7,074 nucleotides of DNA from an uncultured Bacteroidota bacterium (GTDB lineage: Bacteria; Bacteroidota; Bacteroidia; Chitinophagales; Chitinophagaceae). The notes under the pieces were generated by a model, which saw nothing but the letters and a program-made list of their open reading frames with translations, was not told the DNA's origin and did no database searches. Below are positions 1-7,048 of the stretch, piece after piece; the first letter of the stretch is position 1; each line of letters begins with the position of its first letter. The DNA lies in contig CAIWKU010000334.1 of NCBI GenBank assembly GCA_903913355.1, positions 1 through 7,074 on the forward strand. The letters run 5' to 3'. The position numbers were made by a program, and so were the translations under genes.

Positions 1-1112
1 AGCTCACAGGAATCCATTACAGGCAGACGCGACACGCCACGCGGAGTGTGTGCTCACAAAACCCAGGCGCCAGTTATTCATTTATCAAGAAAAAATACTC
101 GTTTAACCTGGGTACCAATATAGGCTATACCAATTTTACCCAAACAGACCTGAAAACATCCAATACTGCCAAAAGGGATTTCATCAATTGGTTCCCAACA
201 GCGTATACCACCTATGCATTTACAAGTCAGAGAAGGTTATGGATTGGTTACAATGGGTCTACCATTCAACCCTCTCTCCAACAGATACAGCCCTTAAAAA
301 CCAATGATGACCCTTTGAATATTACCATCGGTAATGCATTGCTCAAACCTTCTTTCCGAAATAATTTCAACTTGAATTTTAATGATTTCAAAGCATTATC
401 CAACAGAAGTATTTTCCTGGGCGTTTCTTATAGTTCCACCAATAATGCATTTGCTTCAAAAGATTTTATTGATACACTTGGGCGAAAAGTTTCACAGTCC
501 ATCAATGTTGATGGCAATAATTCGATTAATGGTTATATAGATTATGGTTTTAAATTATTCAAAGCCAATGTAGGATTCAATGGCAATCTCAACAGTTCTC
601 ATTACGTAAGTGTAGTCAATAACCTGCAGAATATTACCACCAGCAATAGTTATTCCTTTGGAACATTTATAGGTAAGTCCGTAGAAAAATTATACGACAA
701 CAGCATTTCTGCCAATGCAACGTATACAACCAGTACCTCATCAATACAAAAGAACATTTCTACGCATTACTGGACCTATAATATCCGCCCAGATATGGAT
801 TTCTTTTTACCCTTAAAATTCCAGATTCATACAGATTGTGATTTTATTTTCAGGCAGAAAACCAGTGTATTCGACAATAACAATAATGTCATTCTCTGGA
901 ATGCCTGGTTCGGCAAAAAGCTGCTGAAAGGAGATGTTATGGTGATAAAGATTTCTGCGAATGATATCCTGAATAAGAATATTGGATTTAACAGAACCGT
1001 AAACACAAACTATATCACCCAGAACACCTATTCCACAATCCAGCGGTATTTTATGCTTTCCGTTGTATGGAACTTTAACAAAGGACCTAAATCAGCCGGT
1101 CAACAAAACTGA
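1..1112 (+). CDS. Outer-membrane beta-barrel protein, TonB-receptor-like (PF14905 type), C-terminal part, cut by left edge
   Basis: The reading frame is open from base 3 with no stop before it, so the gene continues beyond the left edge and the GTG at 48 is probably internal rather than the true start. About 369 C-terminal residues are present. They show the alternating aromatic/polar pattern of beta-strands and phrases typical of the outer-membrane beta-barrel family next to GLPGLI genes: NWFP, YNGSTIQPSLQQIQPL, NDDPLNITIGN followed by LKPSFRNNFNL, and, near the end, ISANDILNKNIGFNR with the closing strand RYFMLSVVWNF. The closing aromatic strand fits a signal for barrel insertion by the BAM machinery, here followed by a short polar tail. 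Full-length relatives are usually 700-950 residues with an N-terminal carboxypeptidase-like domain and a plug, which would lie outside the window. It probably sits in the outer membrane; the substrate is unknown. The GLPGLI gene follows after 20 bp and is probably co-transcribed. Family call is firm; role is open. Confidence 0.88.
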   Translation, partial: LTGIHYRQTRHATRSVCSQNPGASYSFIKKKYSFNLGTNIGYTNFTQTDLKTSNTAKRDFINWFPTAYTTYAFTSQRRLWIGYNGSTIQPSLQQIQPLKTNDDPLNITIGNALLKPSFRNNFNLNFNDFKALSNRSIFLGVSYSSTNNAFASKDFIDTLGRKVSQSINVDGNNSINGYIDYGFKLFKANVGFNGNLNSSHYVSVVNNLQNITTSNSYSFGTFIGKSVEKLYDNSISANATYTTSTSSIQKNISTHYWTYNIRPDMDFFLPLKFQIHTDCDFIFRQKTSVFDNNNNVILWNAWFGKKLLKGDVMVIKISANDILNKNIGFNRTVNTNYITQNTYSTIQRYFMLSVVWNFNKGPKSAGQQN

Positions 1113-1132
1113 TAATCTGCCAATCGACTATT

Positions 1133-1873
1133 ATGAAAAAAATACAACCTATTATACTTGCCTTTTTATTATTGCTGGCAGCAAATGCTTATTCCCAGCA
1201 GGCGCATTTTATTACAGAAGGCAAAATTGAGTTTGAGAAAAAATTAAACCTGCACGCCCAATTCAGTGATGATAATTTTTGGGGAGAAGAAATGAAAAAA
1301 ACGCTCCCTCAATTTAAAGTTTCTTATTTCGATCTGCAATTCACCAATAATAAAACTTTATACAAACCAGGGAAAGAAAACCCGGATAATAACCGTTTAT
1401 GGCAAGAACCCGCAGAAGATAATATTGTTTTCAGCGATCTCAACAATCATTCTTCTGTGAGTTTAAAAAATATTTTCGAAAAATCATTCCTTATCCAGGA
1501 TAGTACCCGCAATATCAAATGGAAGATCACTGACGAAAAAAGAACGATTGCCGGTTTTGAATGCAGAAGGGCCAATGCGGTTATTATGGATTCAATATAT
1601 ATCGTTGCATTTTATACAGATGAAATCGCCATTAGTGGTGGACCAGAATCCTTTTCAGGCCTGCCGGGGATGATTCTGGGTGTAGCCATACCACATGAGC
1701 ATGTTACCTGGTTTGCCACCAAATTATACGGCATACCTGTTAAGGAAACCGATTTAAAAATCCCAACCAAAGGATCAAAAACTACCAATGCAGCCATGAA
1801 GGAGAATATGAAATCAAGTCTGAAAGACTGGGGCAAATATGCAGATATCTATATTAAAGCCGCCCTATTGTAA
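1133..1873 (+). CDS. Exported GLPGLI-family protein (Porph_ging, PF09697/TIGR01200 type)
   Basis: A complete 246-residue protein. Residues 1-21 form a signal peptide: MKK, a leucine-rich core, then a likely signal peptidase I site near AYS|Q, so the mature protein should be periplasmic or surface-exposed. There is no lipobox cysteine. The family signature is at about 176-180 as GLPGM, with Met in place of the usual Leu, preceded by FYTDEIAISGGPESFS, which matches the usual 'WYT.EIP.S.GP..F.GLPG' block. The other conserved block, IAGFECRRA (about 139-147), holds a cysteine. Length is normal for the family. The ATG at 1133 is chosen because the signal peptide begins there; no Shine-Dalgarno is visible, as is common in Bacteroidota. 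It follows the beta-barrel gene by 20 bp on the same strand, the usual arrangement for this family. No biochemical function is established for the family. A role with the neighbouring barrel is inference from linkage only. Confidence 0.9.
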   Translation: MKKIQPIILAFLLLLAANAYSQQAHFITEGKIEFEKKLNLHAQFSDDNFWGEEMKKTLPQFKVSYFDLQFTNNKTLYKPGKENPDNNRLWQEPAEDNIVFSDLNNHSSVSLKNIFEKSFLIQDSTRNIKWKITDEKRTIAGFECRRANAVIMDSIYIVAFYTDEIAISGGPESFSGLPGMILGVAIPHEHVTWFATKLYGIPVKETDLKIPTKGSKTTNAAMKENMKSSLKDWGKYADIYIKAALL

Positions 1874-1898
1874 AACACTTTACGAATTACCCTGATAA

Positions 1899-1934
1899 AA
1901 AAAGTGATGTGTATTGGTTTACACATCACTTTTT
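1899..1934. terminator. Bidirectional intrinsic terminator between convergent genes
   Basis: A perfect 15-bp inverted repeat: arms 1899-1913 and 1920-1934 (core AGTGATGTGTA / TACACATCACT) around a 6-base loop TTGGTT. The stem is flanked by an A tract on the left and a T tract on the right, so both transcripts end in a U run (five T on the + strand, seven on the - strand). It lies 25 bp after the GLPGLI stop and 75 bp after the stop of the convergent cold-shock gene, so it can serve both units. Confidence 0.88.
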
Positions 1935-2009
1935 ATTAACTGCTATAGGCGGGCCTCAGGTTTTACAAAAAATGTCCATAACCCGCTCTGCTACCATATA
2001 AATGTTCTA

Positions 2010-2204
2010 TCAGATCTTTTCAACTTTCACTGCCGACGGCCCTTTTTTTCCATCTTCAATTTCAAACTGCACTTTGTCTTTTTCCTGGATAGTGATGCCG
2101 TTTAACCCGGTAACGTGTACAAAAATGTCTTTATTGGTAGCGTCGTCTACAATAAAACCAAATCCTTTGGCGGCATTAAAAAACTTTACGGTTCCTGTGT
2201 TCAT
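2010..2204 (-). CDS. Cold-shock-domain protein (CspA family)
   Basis: A complete 64-residue single cold-shock domain, an OB-fold that binds single-stranded RNA/DNA. Both nucleic-acid motifs are present: RNP1 as KGFGFI (residues 13-18) after the VKFFN strand, and RNP2 as DIFVHV (26-31). The usual Trp of the first strand is Phe here. Length matches the family (about 64-70). Such proteins act in the cytoplasm as RNA chaperones or in cold or growth-phase adaptation; not all are cold-induced, and the sequence does not say which this is. The start ATG at 2204 is 29 bp after the stop of the GH13 gene on the same strand, so read-through from that operon is possible. A TAATTTTA element overlapping the GH13 stop (2229-2236) resembles a Bacteroidota -7 box, but no matching TTTG -33 box was seen. 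Transcription should end at the hairpin 1899-1934. Confidence 0.93.
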   Translation of the reverse strand: MNTGTVKFFNAAKGFGFIVDDATNKDIFVHVTGLNGITIQEKDKVQFEIEDGKKGPSAVKVEKI

Positions 2205-2233
2205 GGTATTTGTTTTGATGATGGTTACTAAAA

Positions 2234-4102
2234 TTATTTACTCAATTCAATGATACTTATTTTTTTGGGTGCCAGGGTATACTTCTCGGATATGACTGCT
2301 CCGCTTATCACATCTTTCCCTGACCTGAATCCATTGGTTCGCTCAGCATAATCTGTCAATTTAATCTCCTTCTCTTTATCACTTGTATTCAGTACACACA
2401 TAATAGTTTGTCTGGAATCGTACCTGAAATATACATATAAACCTTCAGAAGGAAGATATTGCATGGTTTTTCCCGTTTGCAAAGCAGTTGATTTTTTACG
2501 AAACCCAGCCAGGGTTTTTACGAAATCAAACGCTTCATTTTCAAGTTGTGTCCTCCCCGAACTCAGGAATTTATTTGCCGGATCGCCTGAAAAACCGCCC
2601 GGAAAATCGAGTCTTACCATGGCATCGCTGGGGTTCTTATAATTTTTCATCAATATCTCTGTTCCATAATATAACTGCGGTATCCCTCTCAGGGTAAGTA
2701 ATAAACCAATCCCCTGTTTGTATTTATCCATATCCTCTCCCACCACAGAATAAAATCTGTCCATATCATGGTTATCCAGAAAAATACAATTGTTGAGTGG
2801 ATTTTTATATAATATGTCTTGTGCTAAAGTTGCATGCAGACGGTTTACACCGCTGGACCAGCCATAGTTTTGATTCAATGCATCTATTATGGCAAAACTT
2901 ATCGGAAAATCTGTTACTCCCAGCAGGTTATGCTTAAAAGGCAGATCCATATTGTTTCGGGTAAAATACGCACTTCCCACTACAGAACTGGTCCAGGCTT
3001 CTCCAAATACCGTAATATTTGGATACTCTTTTATTAAAGCATCATTGATGCGGTTCTCAAAAGCTTCGTCGCAATATTTATAGGTATCTACCCGCCATCC
3101 GTCTATCCCATATTCTTCTGTTGCCCATATCGCATATTGGATCAGGTAATTGGCCACAAAAGGATTTCTTTGGTTTACATCCGGTAAATGTGGCACAAAC
3201 CATCCATCAAGCATTCGCTTTTTATCTTTCTGACTTCCATTCACATCAAAAACCGTTTCTTCTTTATGATTGCTGCCGGTATAGATTGGCCATTGGTTTA
3301 TCCAGTCTGGCGAAGGTGCATCCCGATACATCCAATGCTCATTTCCAATATGATTATATACTGCATCCTGTATAATCTTCATACCCCGATCATGCGCAGA
3401 TTCAATTAATTTTTTATATGCTATATCCCCACCATATCGCTTATCAATTTTGTATTGATCTGTAAACCAGTATCCATGATATCCGCTTAACATACCTGAA
3501 GGTTCCTTTTCCAATGGCATATCATTTTCATTCACAGGTGTCATCCATAAAGTAGTAATACCCAATTCCTGCAAATAATCCAGGTGATTGGTTACTCCTT
3601 TCAAATCTCCTCCATGATGTAGTAACAACTCTTTCCTGTCACAGCTCGTATCCCGTAAATCAGTAAAATGATCATTCGATAAATCGCCATTACTGAATCT
3701 GTCTGGCATTAGCAGGTATACAAAATCTGCGGAACTAACACCTTTTGCAAAACGAGTTCCTCTTCCCTCCCTCCGGGCATGTAATGGCCATTCAATGATA
3801 TGGGTGATCCCTGCATTTTTGATTTCGATTTGTACGCTTCCGGGTTTTGCAGTGGGATCAATCTTTATATCCAGCGCCAAATATTTACCGTTTTCAAAAT
3901 GATGTACGCCAACCAACTGTACCCCGGGATATTGGATGCTGGGTTTGCCTTTAGAAAAATCTGTATCCTGGCCCCGCAAAATGATCTGCACTTTATTCCA
4001 GTGCATCCCTGTAAACCAATGGGTGGGATATAATGTTGCGTATTGCGCCTGTAGCGAAAAAGCATACAGGAAAAAACTAATTACTAAAAAATACTTCTTC
4101 AT
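2234..4102 (-). CDS. Exported GH13 cyclomaltodextrinase / neopullulanase-type enzyme (SusA-like)
   Basis: A 622-residue alpha-amylase-family glycoside hydrolase. Order: signal peptide (1 to about 20, ending SLQAQ, no lipobox, hence probably soluble periplasmic); an N-terminal beta domain (about 21-115) like the cyclomaltodextrinase N domain; the GH13 barrel from VYLLMPDRFSNGD (about 128-140); and a C-terminal beta domain from about 545. All conserved regions are intact: region I DAVYNH (246-251), region V LPDVN (306-310), region II GWRVD with nucleophile D339, region III FGEAW with acid/base E368, and region IV FLDNHD with D446. The combination of MPDRF and LPDVN fits enzymes that open cyclodextrins and cut maltodextrins or pullulan. 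Exact specificity cannot be read from sequence. A longer frame begins at a TTG at 4120, but the ATG at 4102 starts the signal peptide directly and is preferred. It lies 32 bp after the MFS transporter gene, suggesting an uptake-and-breakdown operon. Confidence 0.93.
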   Translation of the reverse strand: MKKYFLVISFFLYAFSLQAQYATLYPTHWFTGMHWNKVQIILRGQDTDFSKGKPSIQYPGVQLVGVHHFENGKYLALDIKIDPTAKPGSVQIEIKNAGITHIIEWPLHARREGRGTRFAKGVSSADFVYLLMPDRFSNGDLSNDHFTDLRDTSCDRKELLLHHGGDLKGVTNHLDYLQELGITTLWMTPVNENDMPLEKEPSGMLSGYHGYWFTDQYKIDKRYGGDIAYKKLIESAHDRGMKIIQDAVYNHIGNEHWMYRDAPSPDWINQWPIYTGSNHKEETVFDVNGSQKDKKRMLDGWFVPHLPDVNQRNPFVANYLIQYAIWATEEYGIDGWRVDTYKYCDEAFENRINDALIKEYPNITVFGEAWTSSVVGSAYFTRNNMDLPFKHNLLGVTDFPISFAIIDALNQNYGWSSGVNRLHATLAQDILYKNPLNNCIFLDNHDMDRFYSVVGEDMDKYKQGIGLLLTLRGIPQLYYGTEILMKNYKNPSDAMVRLDFPGGFSGDPANKFLSSGRTQLENEAFDFVKTLAGFRKKSTALQTGKTMQYLPSEGLYVYFRYDSRQTIMCVLNTSDKEKEIKLTDYAERTNGFRSGKDVISGAVISEKYTLAPKKISIIELSK

Positions 4103-4134
4103 AAATATGCTGCTTTGCAAAAAATCAATACACT

Positions 4135-5517
4135 TTAGGATAACCCGGATTTTATTTTCACCGCACCTTCATCATATACAAATAAAACGGAAACCGCTGC
4201 GCATAGCATACAAAAACCGGCAAGTACAATGGCATAAATGGGTTGTCCGTTATAAATATGTTTCACAATCCATCCACCGCAAATGCCGTTGATGATTTGT
4301 GGAAGGGTGATGAAAAAATTAAAAATGCCCATATAAATACCCAGTTTTCCCGGAGGAATGGCCCCTGAAAGAATTACATAAGGCATGGCCAGTATACTTG
4401 CCCAGGCCAGTCCTACGCCAATCATAGAATAGGTTAACATAGCAGGGTCTTTGATAAAATAAATCGAAATCAATCCGATTCCACCGGCAATCAGCGAAAA
4501 AGCATGTGTGCCTTTTCTACCCAATAATTTTGCCACAAAAGGAAGACATAAAGCATATACAGCCGCTACCAGGTTATAGGTACCAAAAGCAGAACTTACA
4601 TGGTTACCCGCATCATTGTATGCAACAGATTTTGCATAATCACCGGATAGCCCATATACATGTGTGGCTACCGCATCGGTAGTAAATACCCACATACTGA
4701 ATAAAGCGAACCAGGAAAAAAATTGCACGAGTCCTAACTGACGCATGGTTCTTGGCATCCTTCCAAAATCTTTTACGATTTCGGCTAGTCCGGCTTTTTC
4801 TGCTGTTTCATTTTTTCCATGGTATTTTTCATATTCTGCCGGAGGATATTCTTTCGACTTAAAAACAGTAACCAGGATGGCAATTACAAAAACAGCCGCT
4901 CCTATATAAAATGAGTACCGGATATTATCAGCCACCCCGCTTTTACCTGCTTCCTGTGAAAAACCATTTTTGGCCAGGATAGAAGGCAATTCAGATCCTA
5001 CCACGGCACCAATCCCAATTAAAAAAGTTTGCACGGCAAACCCACTGGTTCTTTGCGAATCAGGGAGATTATCAGCAACCAAGGCCCTGAAGGGTTCCAT
5101 GGCAACATTAAAAGAAGCATCCATAATCATTACCATACCCGCACCAATCCATAAGGCAGGTACGATAGAAGATACCGCTCCCGAATTGGGGAGAAAAACA
5201 AGGGCGGCACAGGACAATAATGCGCCTGTTAAAAAATACGGTTTTCTTCTTCCCAGCCGATTCCAGGTTCTGTCGCTATAATGCCCGATCAGGGGTTGCA
5301 CAATCATACCTACTAAAGGCGCAACTATCCAGAACATGGGTAACTGATCAACATCTGCACCAAATGACCTGAGTATGCGACTGGTATTCCCATTCTGAAG
5401 GGCAAATCCAAACTGAATACCCAAAAAACCAAAACTCATGTAACAAATCTGGGCAAGACTTAGCCTGGGTTTGGCAACAGCGGTTGATCTGGAGGGGGTT
5501 GAAGCGGTAGAAGACAT
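4135..5517 (-). CDS. MFS sugar transporter, SLC45/GPH-like (probable maltose/maltodextrin or disaccharide importer)
   Basis: A 460-residue inner-membrane protein with about 12 hydrophobic segments and a long polar central loop (about 220-255) between the two six-helix halves, normal for the major facilitator superfamily. The loop after the second helix has GHYSDRTWNRLGRRKPY (78-94), the MFS motif A in the form typical of sucrose and SLC45-type transporters. Other landmarks shared with that group are QFFSWFALFSMWVF (265-278) and WASILAMPYVILSGAIPPG followed by IYMGIFNFFITLPQI (372-408). Members usually import alpha-glucosides such as sucrose or maltose by proton symport. The GH13 enzyme immediately downstream makes maltose or short maltodextrins the likely substrate; this is inference from context. 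The ATG at 5517 is preceded by no clear Shine-Dalgarno. The 16-bp terminator upstream separates it from glgC, so it is probably the first gene of a transporter-GH13-(cold-shock) transcript. Confidence 0.9.
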   Translation of the reverse strand: MSSTASTPSRSTAVAKPRLSLAQICYMSFGFLGIQFGFALQNGNTSRILRSFGADVDQLPMFWIVAPLVGMIVQPLIGHYSDRTWNRLGRRKPYFLTGALLSCAALVFLPNSGAVSSIVPALWIGAGMVMIMDASFNVAMEPFRALVADNLPDSQRTSGFAVQTFLIGIGAVVGSELPSILAKNGFSQEAGKSGVADNIRYSFYIGAAVFVIAILVTVFKSKEYPPAEYEKYHGKNETAEKAGLAEIVKDFGRMPRTMRQLGLVQFFSWFALFSMWVFTTDAVATHVYGLSGDYAKSVAYNDAGNHVSSAFGTYNLVAAVYALCLPFVAKLLGRKGTHAFSLIAGGIGLISIYFIKDPAMLTYSMIGVGLAWASILAMPYVILSGAIPPGKLGIYMGIFNFFITLPQIINGICGGWIVKHIYNGQPIYAIVLAGFCMLCAAVSVLFVYDEGAVKIKSGLS

Positions 5518-5526
5518 AGCAATCGT

Positions 5527-5558
5527 TTATCGTAGTAAATATGTAATAAATACACAAA
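5527..5558 (-). promoter_or_regulatory. Weak candidate promoter for the transporter operon
   Basis: Only 51 bp separate the glgC terminator from the transporter ATG, so any promoter of its own must lie mainly there. On the - strand a TTTG (5558-5555) is followed after 20 bp by TACGATAA (5534-5527). The Bacteroidota pattern is TTTG and TAnnTTTG about 19-20 bp apart. Spacing fits, but the second box matches poorly (TA plus one T), and the start point would be only a few bases before the ATG. Two ATCGT copies 7 bp apart (5522-5533, + strand) are also in this stretch and are probably chance. Confidence 0.2.
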
Positions 5559-5568
5559 CTCTAAAATA

Positions 5569-5606
5569 CAATAAAAAAACATCCAGATAGGGATGTTTTT
5601 TTATTG
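5569..5606 (-). terminator. Intrinsic terminator after glgC
   Basis: A perfect 16-bp inverted repeat: arms 5569-5584 and 5591-5606 around the 6-base loop AGATAG. Next to the loop is a CATCC/GGATG clamp, then seven A:T pairs that double as the A and T tracts. It starts 23 bp after the glgC stop on the - strand. The symmetry means it could also stop antisense transcription on the + strand. Its position argues that glgC and the transporter operon are separate transcripts, at least in part. Confidence 0.85.
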
Positions 5607-5629
5607 TATCATTCAGTATACTGAGTTAT

Positions 5630-6913
5630 TTAGATGACAAAACCATCTGGTAATACGGCTGTTTTTTTAACCACCACAATACCATCTTTTACAGTATAAA
5701 GCGCATGATCCGTATTTTCAAGATGACTGCCCCCATTAATTCTTACATCGTTTCCAATCCGGCAGTTCTTATCAATGATGGCATCTTTGATATAACAACG
5801 TTCACCGATACCGATCATAGGAATTCCGCTTTGCTTATTATGGGCCATATCTTCTATCGTTTCATAGTAATCGTTACCCATGATATAGGTGCTGACAACC
5901 GTTGTACCATGACCAATTCTTGAACGGATACCCACTACACTCTGTTCAATACGGCTGGCATGTATAATGGAGCCTTCGGCAATAATTGTTTTTTCCAAAG
6001 TAGTTCCACTAATTTTTGCAGGAGGCAACATACGGGCCCTGCTGTAAACTGTTTTATTGTTGTCGAACAGGTTAAAAGGAGGAATTTCCTGTGTAAGGGC
6101 CAGGTTGGCTTCGTAAAAAGAATAGATATTTCCGATATCTGTCCAATAGCCATCATATTGAAACCCTACCACTTTATAATGCGCAATAGAATCCGGAATA
6201 ATCTCTTTACCAAAATCGGTGGCTTTGGGGTGCTTGGTATTTAAGAGATCATACAATACCTGCTTACTGAATATATAAATACCCATGGAAGCCAGGTAAT
6301 TTTTCCCTTCACGCTGCATATCTGCACCCGTATCACTTACCCAGTCGGGCAGCAATTCTTTTTTCGGCTTCTCAATAAAAGAAGTGATGAAATTGTCTTC
6401 ATTGGTTTTCAGGATCCCAAATTCAGGCGCATCTCTGTCATTAACCGGTATGGTTGCTATAGAAATATCTGCTCCTTTCGAAATATGGGCAGCCATCATT
6501 TCACTAAAATCCATTTGGTAAAGCTGGTCGCCACTCAGTATCAAAATATATTCAAATTCAAGATTGGAGATATGTCGCAATGATTGTCTTACCGCATCTG
6601 CCGTACCCTGAAACCATCCCGGGTTATCGGGGGTTTGTTCAGCAGCAAGAATATCTACAAATCCGGTACTGAATGCGCTGAAATGATAGGTATTCTTAAT
6701 ATGCTTATTTAAGGATGCTGAATTGAACTGGGTTAGTACAAACATCCGGTTAATATTACTGTTGATACAGTTACTGATTGGAATATCTACCAAACGATAT
6801 TTCCCTGCGATGGGTACTGCCGGTTTCGATCTGCTGGAAGTAAGTGGGTATAACCGGCTTCCGGCTCCTCCGCCAAGAATAACCGATACAACGGATTGTG
6901 ATATACTTGTCAT
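5630..6913 (-). CDS. glgC: Glucose-1-phosphate adenylyltransferase (ADP-glucose pyrophosphorylase)
   Basis: A complete 427-residue enzyme that makes ADP-glucose and pyrophosphate from ATP and glucose-1-phosphate, the committed step of bacterial glycogen synthesis, in the cytoplasm. The nucleotidyltransferase fold shows the glycine-rich loop GGGAGSRLYPLT (15-26), SKPAVPIAGKYRLVDIPISN (29-48), GTADAVRQ (103-110), LSGDQLY with the metal-binding aspartate (D129), the sugar-phosphate-site FIEKP (179-183), SMGIYIF (209-215) and YWTDIGN (256-262). From about 290 on, a hexapeptide left-handed beta-helix follows, ending in VLPDGFVI. The PIAGKYRLVDIPISNCINS wording is closer to the cyanobacterial/plant branch than to the enterobacterial one. 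Its allosteric effectors cannot be read from the sequence. A TTG at 6922 would add three residues (MPH), but the ATG at 6913 is in frame, common at starts and leaves a normal N terminus, so it is preferred. A perfect hairpin terminator follows. Confidence 0.95.
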   Translation of the reverse strand: MTSISQSVVSVILGGGAGSRLYPLTSSRSKPAVPIAGKYRLVDIPISNCINSNINRMFVLTQFNSASLNKHIKNTYHFSAFSTGFVDILAAEQTPDNPGWFQGTADAVRQSLRHISNLEFEYILILSGDQLYQMDFSEMMAAHISKGADISIATIPVNDRDAPEFGILKTNEDNFITSFIEKPKKELLPDWVSDTGADMQREGKNYLASMGIYIFSKQVLYDLLNTKHPKATDFGKEIIPDSIAHYKVVGFQYDGYWTDIGNIYSFYEANLALTQEIPPFNLFDNNKTVYSRARMLPPAKISGTTLEKTIIAEGSIIHASRIEQSVVGIRSRIGHGTTVVSTYIMGNDYYETIEDMAHNKQSGIPMIGIGERCYIKDAIIDKNCRIGNDVRINGGSHLENTDHALYTVKDGIVVVKKTAVLPDGFVI

Positions 6914-6974
6914 ATGGGGCAATTTACGAATTTATATTTCGGTTATTAGTTGCTGGTTGCGGTCCGTTTCAGTA

Positions 6975-6998
6975 AAACACATGCTTTAGCATGCGCTC
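6975..6998 (-). terminator. Possible weak terminator or leader hairpin upstream of glgC
   Basis: CATGCTTTAGCATG (6980-6993) is an inverted repeat. Read on the - strand it forms a five-pair CATGC/GCATG stem with a four-base loop. The stem can be extended outward by C:G and A:T pairs plus G:T wobbles to about 6975-6998 and is followed by TTTT. That fits a weak intrinsic terminator for a gene ending further right. It could also be a structure in the glgC leader or a protein-binding palindrome. The rest of the 6914-7074 stretch shows no convincing gene or clear promoter. Confidence 0.3.
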
Positions 6999-7048
6999 GT
7001 AAAGTTAGTCTAATACTATCATCCAGCCTTACCATTATCTTCCAGGTG

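Noticed and set aside
1612..1836. A 74-codon - strand frame inside the GLPGLI gene
   Set aside because: Antisense to a complete exported protein with a family signature; a shadow frame.
1949..1986. A GCGGG/CCCGC pair that could form a stem with a 28-base loop in the stretch after the cold-shock gene
   Set aside because: Only five pairs across a long loop; likely chance, and the nearby 15-bp hairpin explains termination.
1914..2253. Short + strand open frames over the terminator and cold-shock gene
   Set aside because: One begins inside the terminator stem and both run antisense to the cold-shock gene, whose RNP1 and RNP2 motifs are unmistakable.
3936..4292. A 118-codon + strand open frame spanning the transporter/GH13 junction
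   Set aside because: It lies antisense to two well-supported genes, has no recognisable domain, and its composition fits a shadow of the opposite strand.
4970..5281. A 103-codon + strand open frame
   Set aside because: Fully antisense to the MFS transporter gene, whose family motifs are clear; no independent support.
5522..5533. Two ATCGT copies 7 bp apart before the transporter start, considered as an operator
   Set aside because: Too short, direct rather than inverted, and no regulator gene is visible in the window.
6927..6934. TAAATTCG on the - strand as a glgC -7 promoter box
   Set aside because: The box is a fair match to TAnnTTTG, but no TTTG is found at the expected spacing upstream, so it was not listed as a feature.
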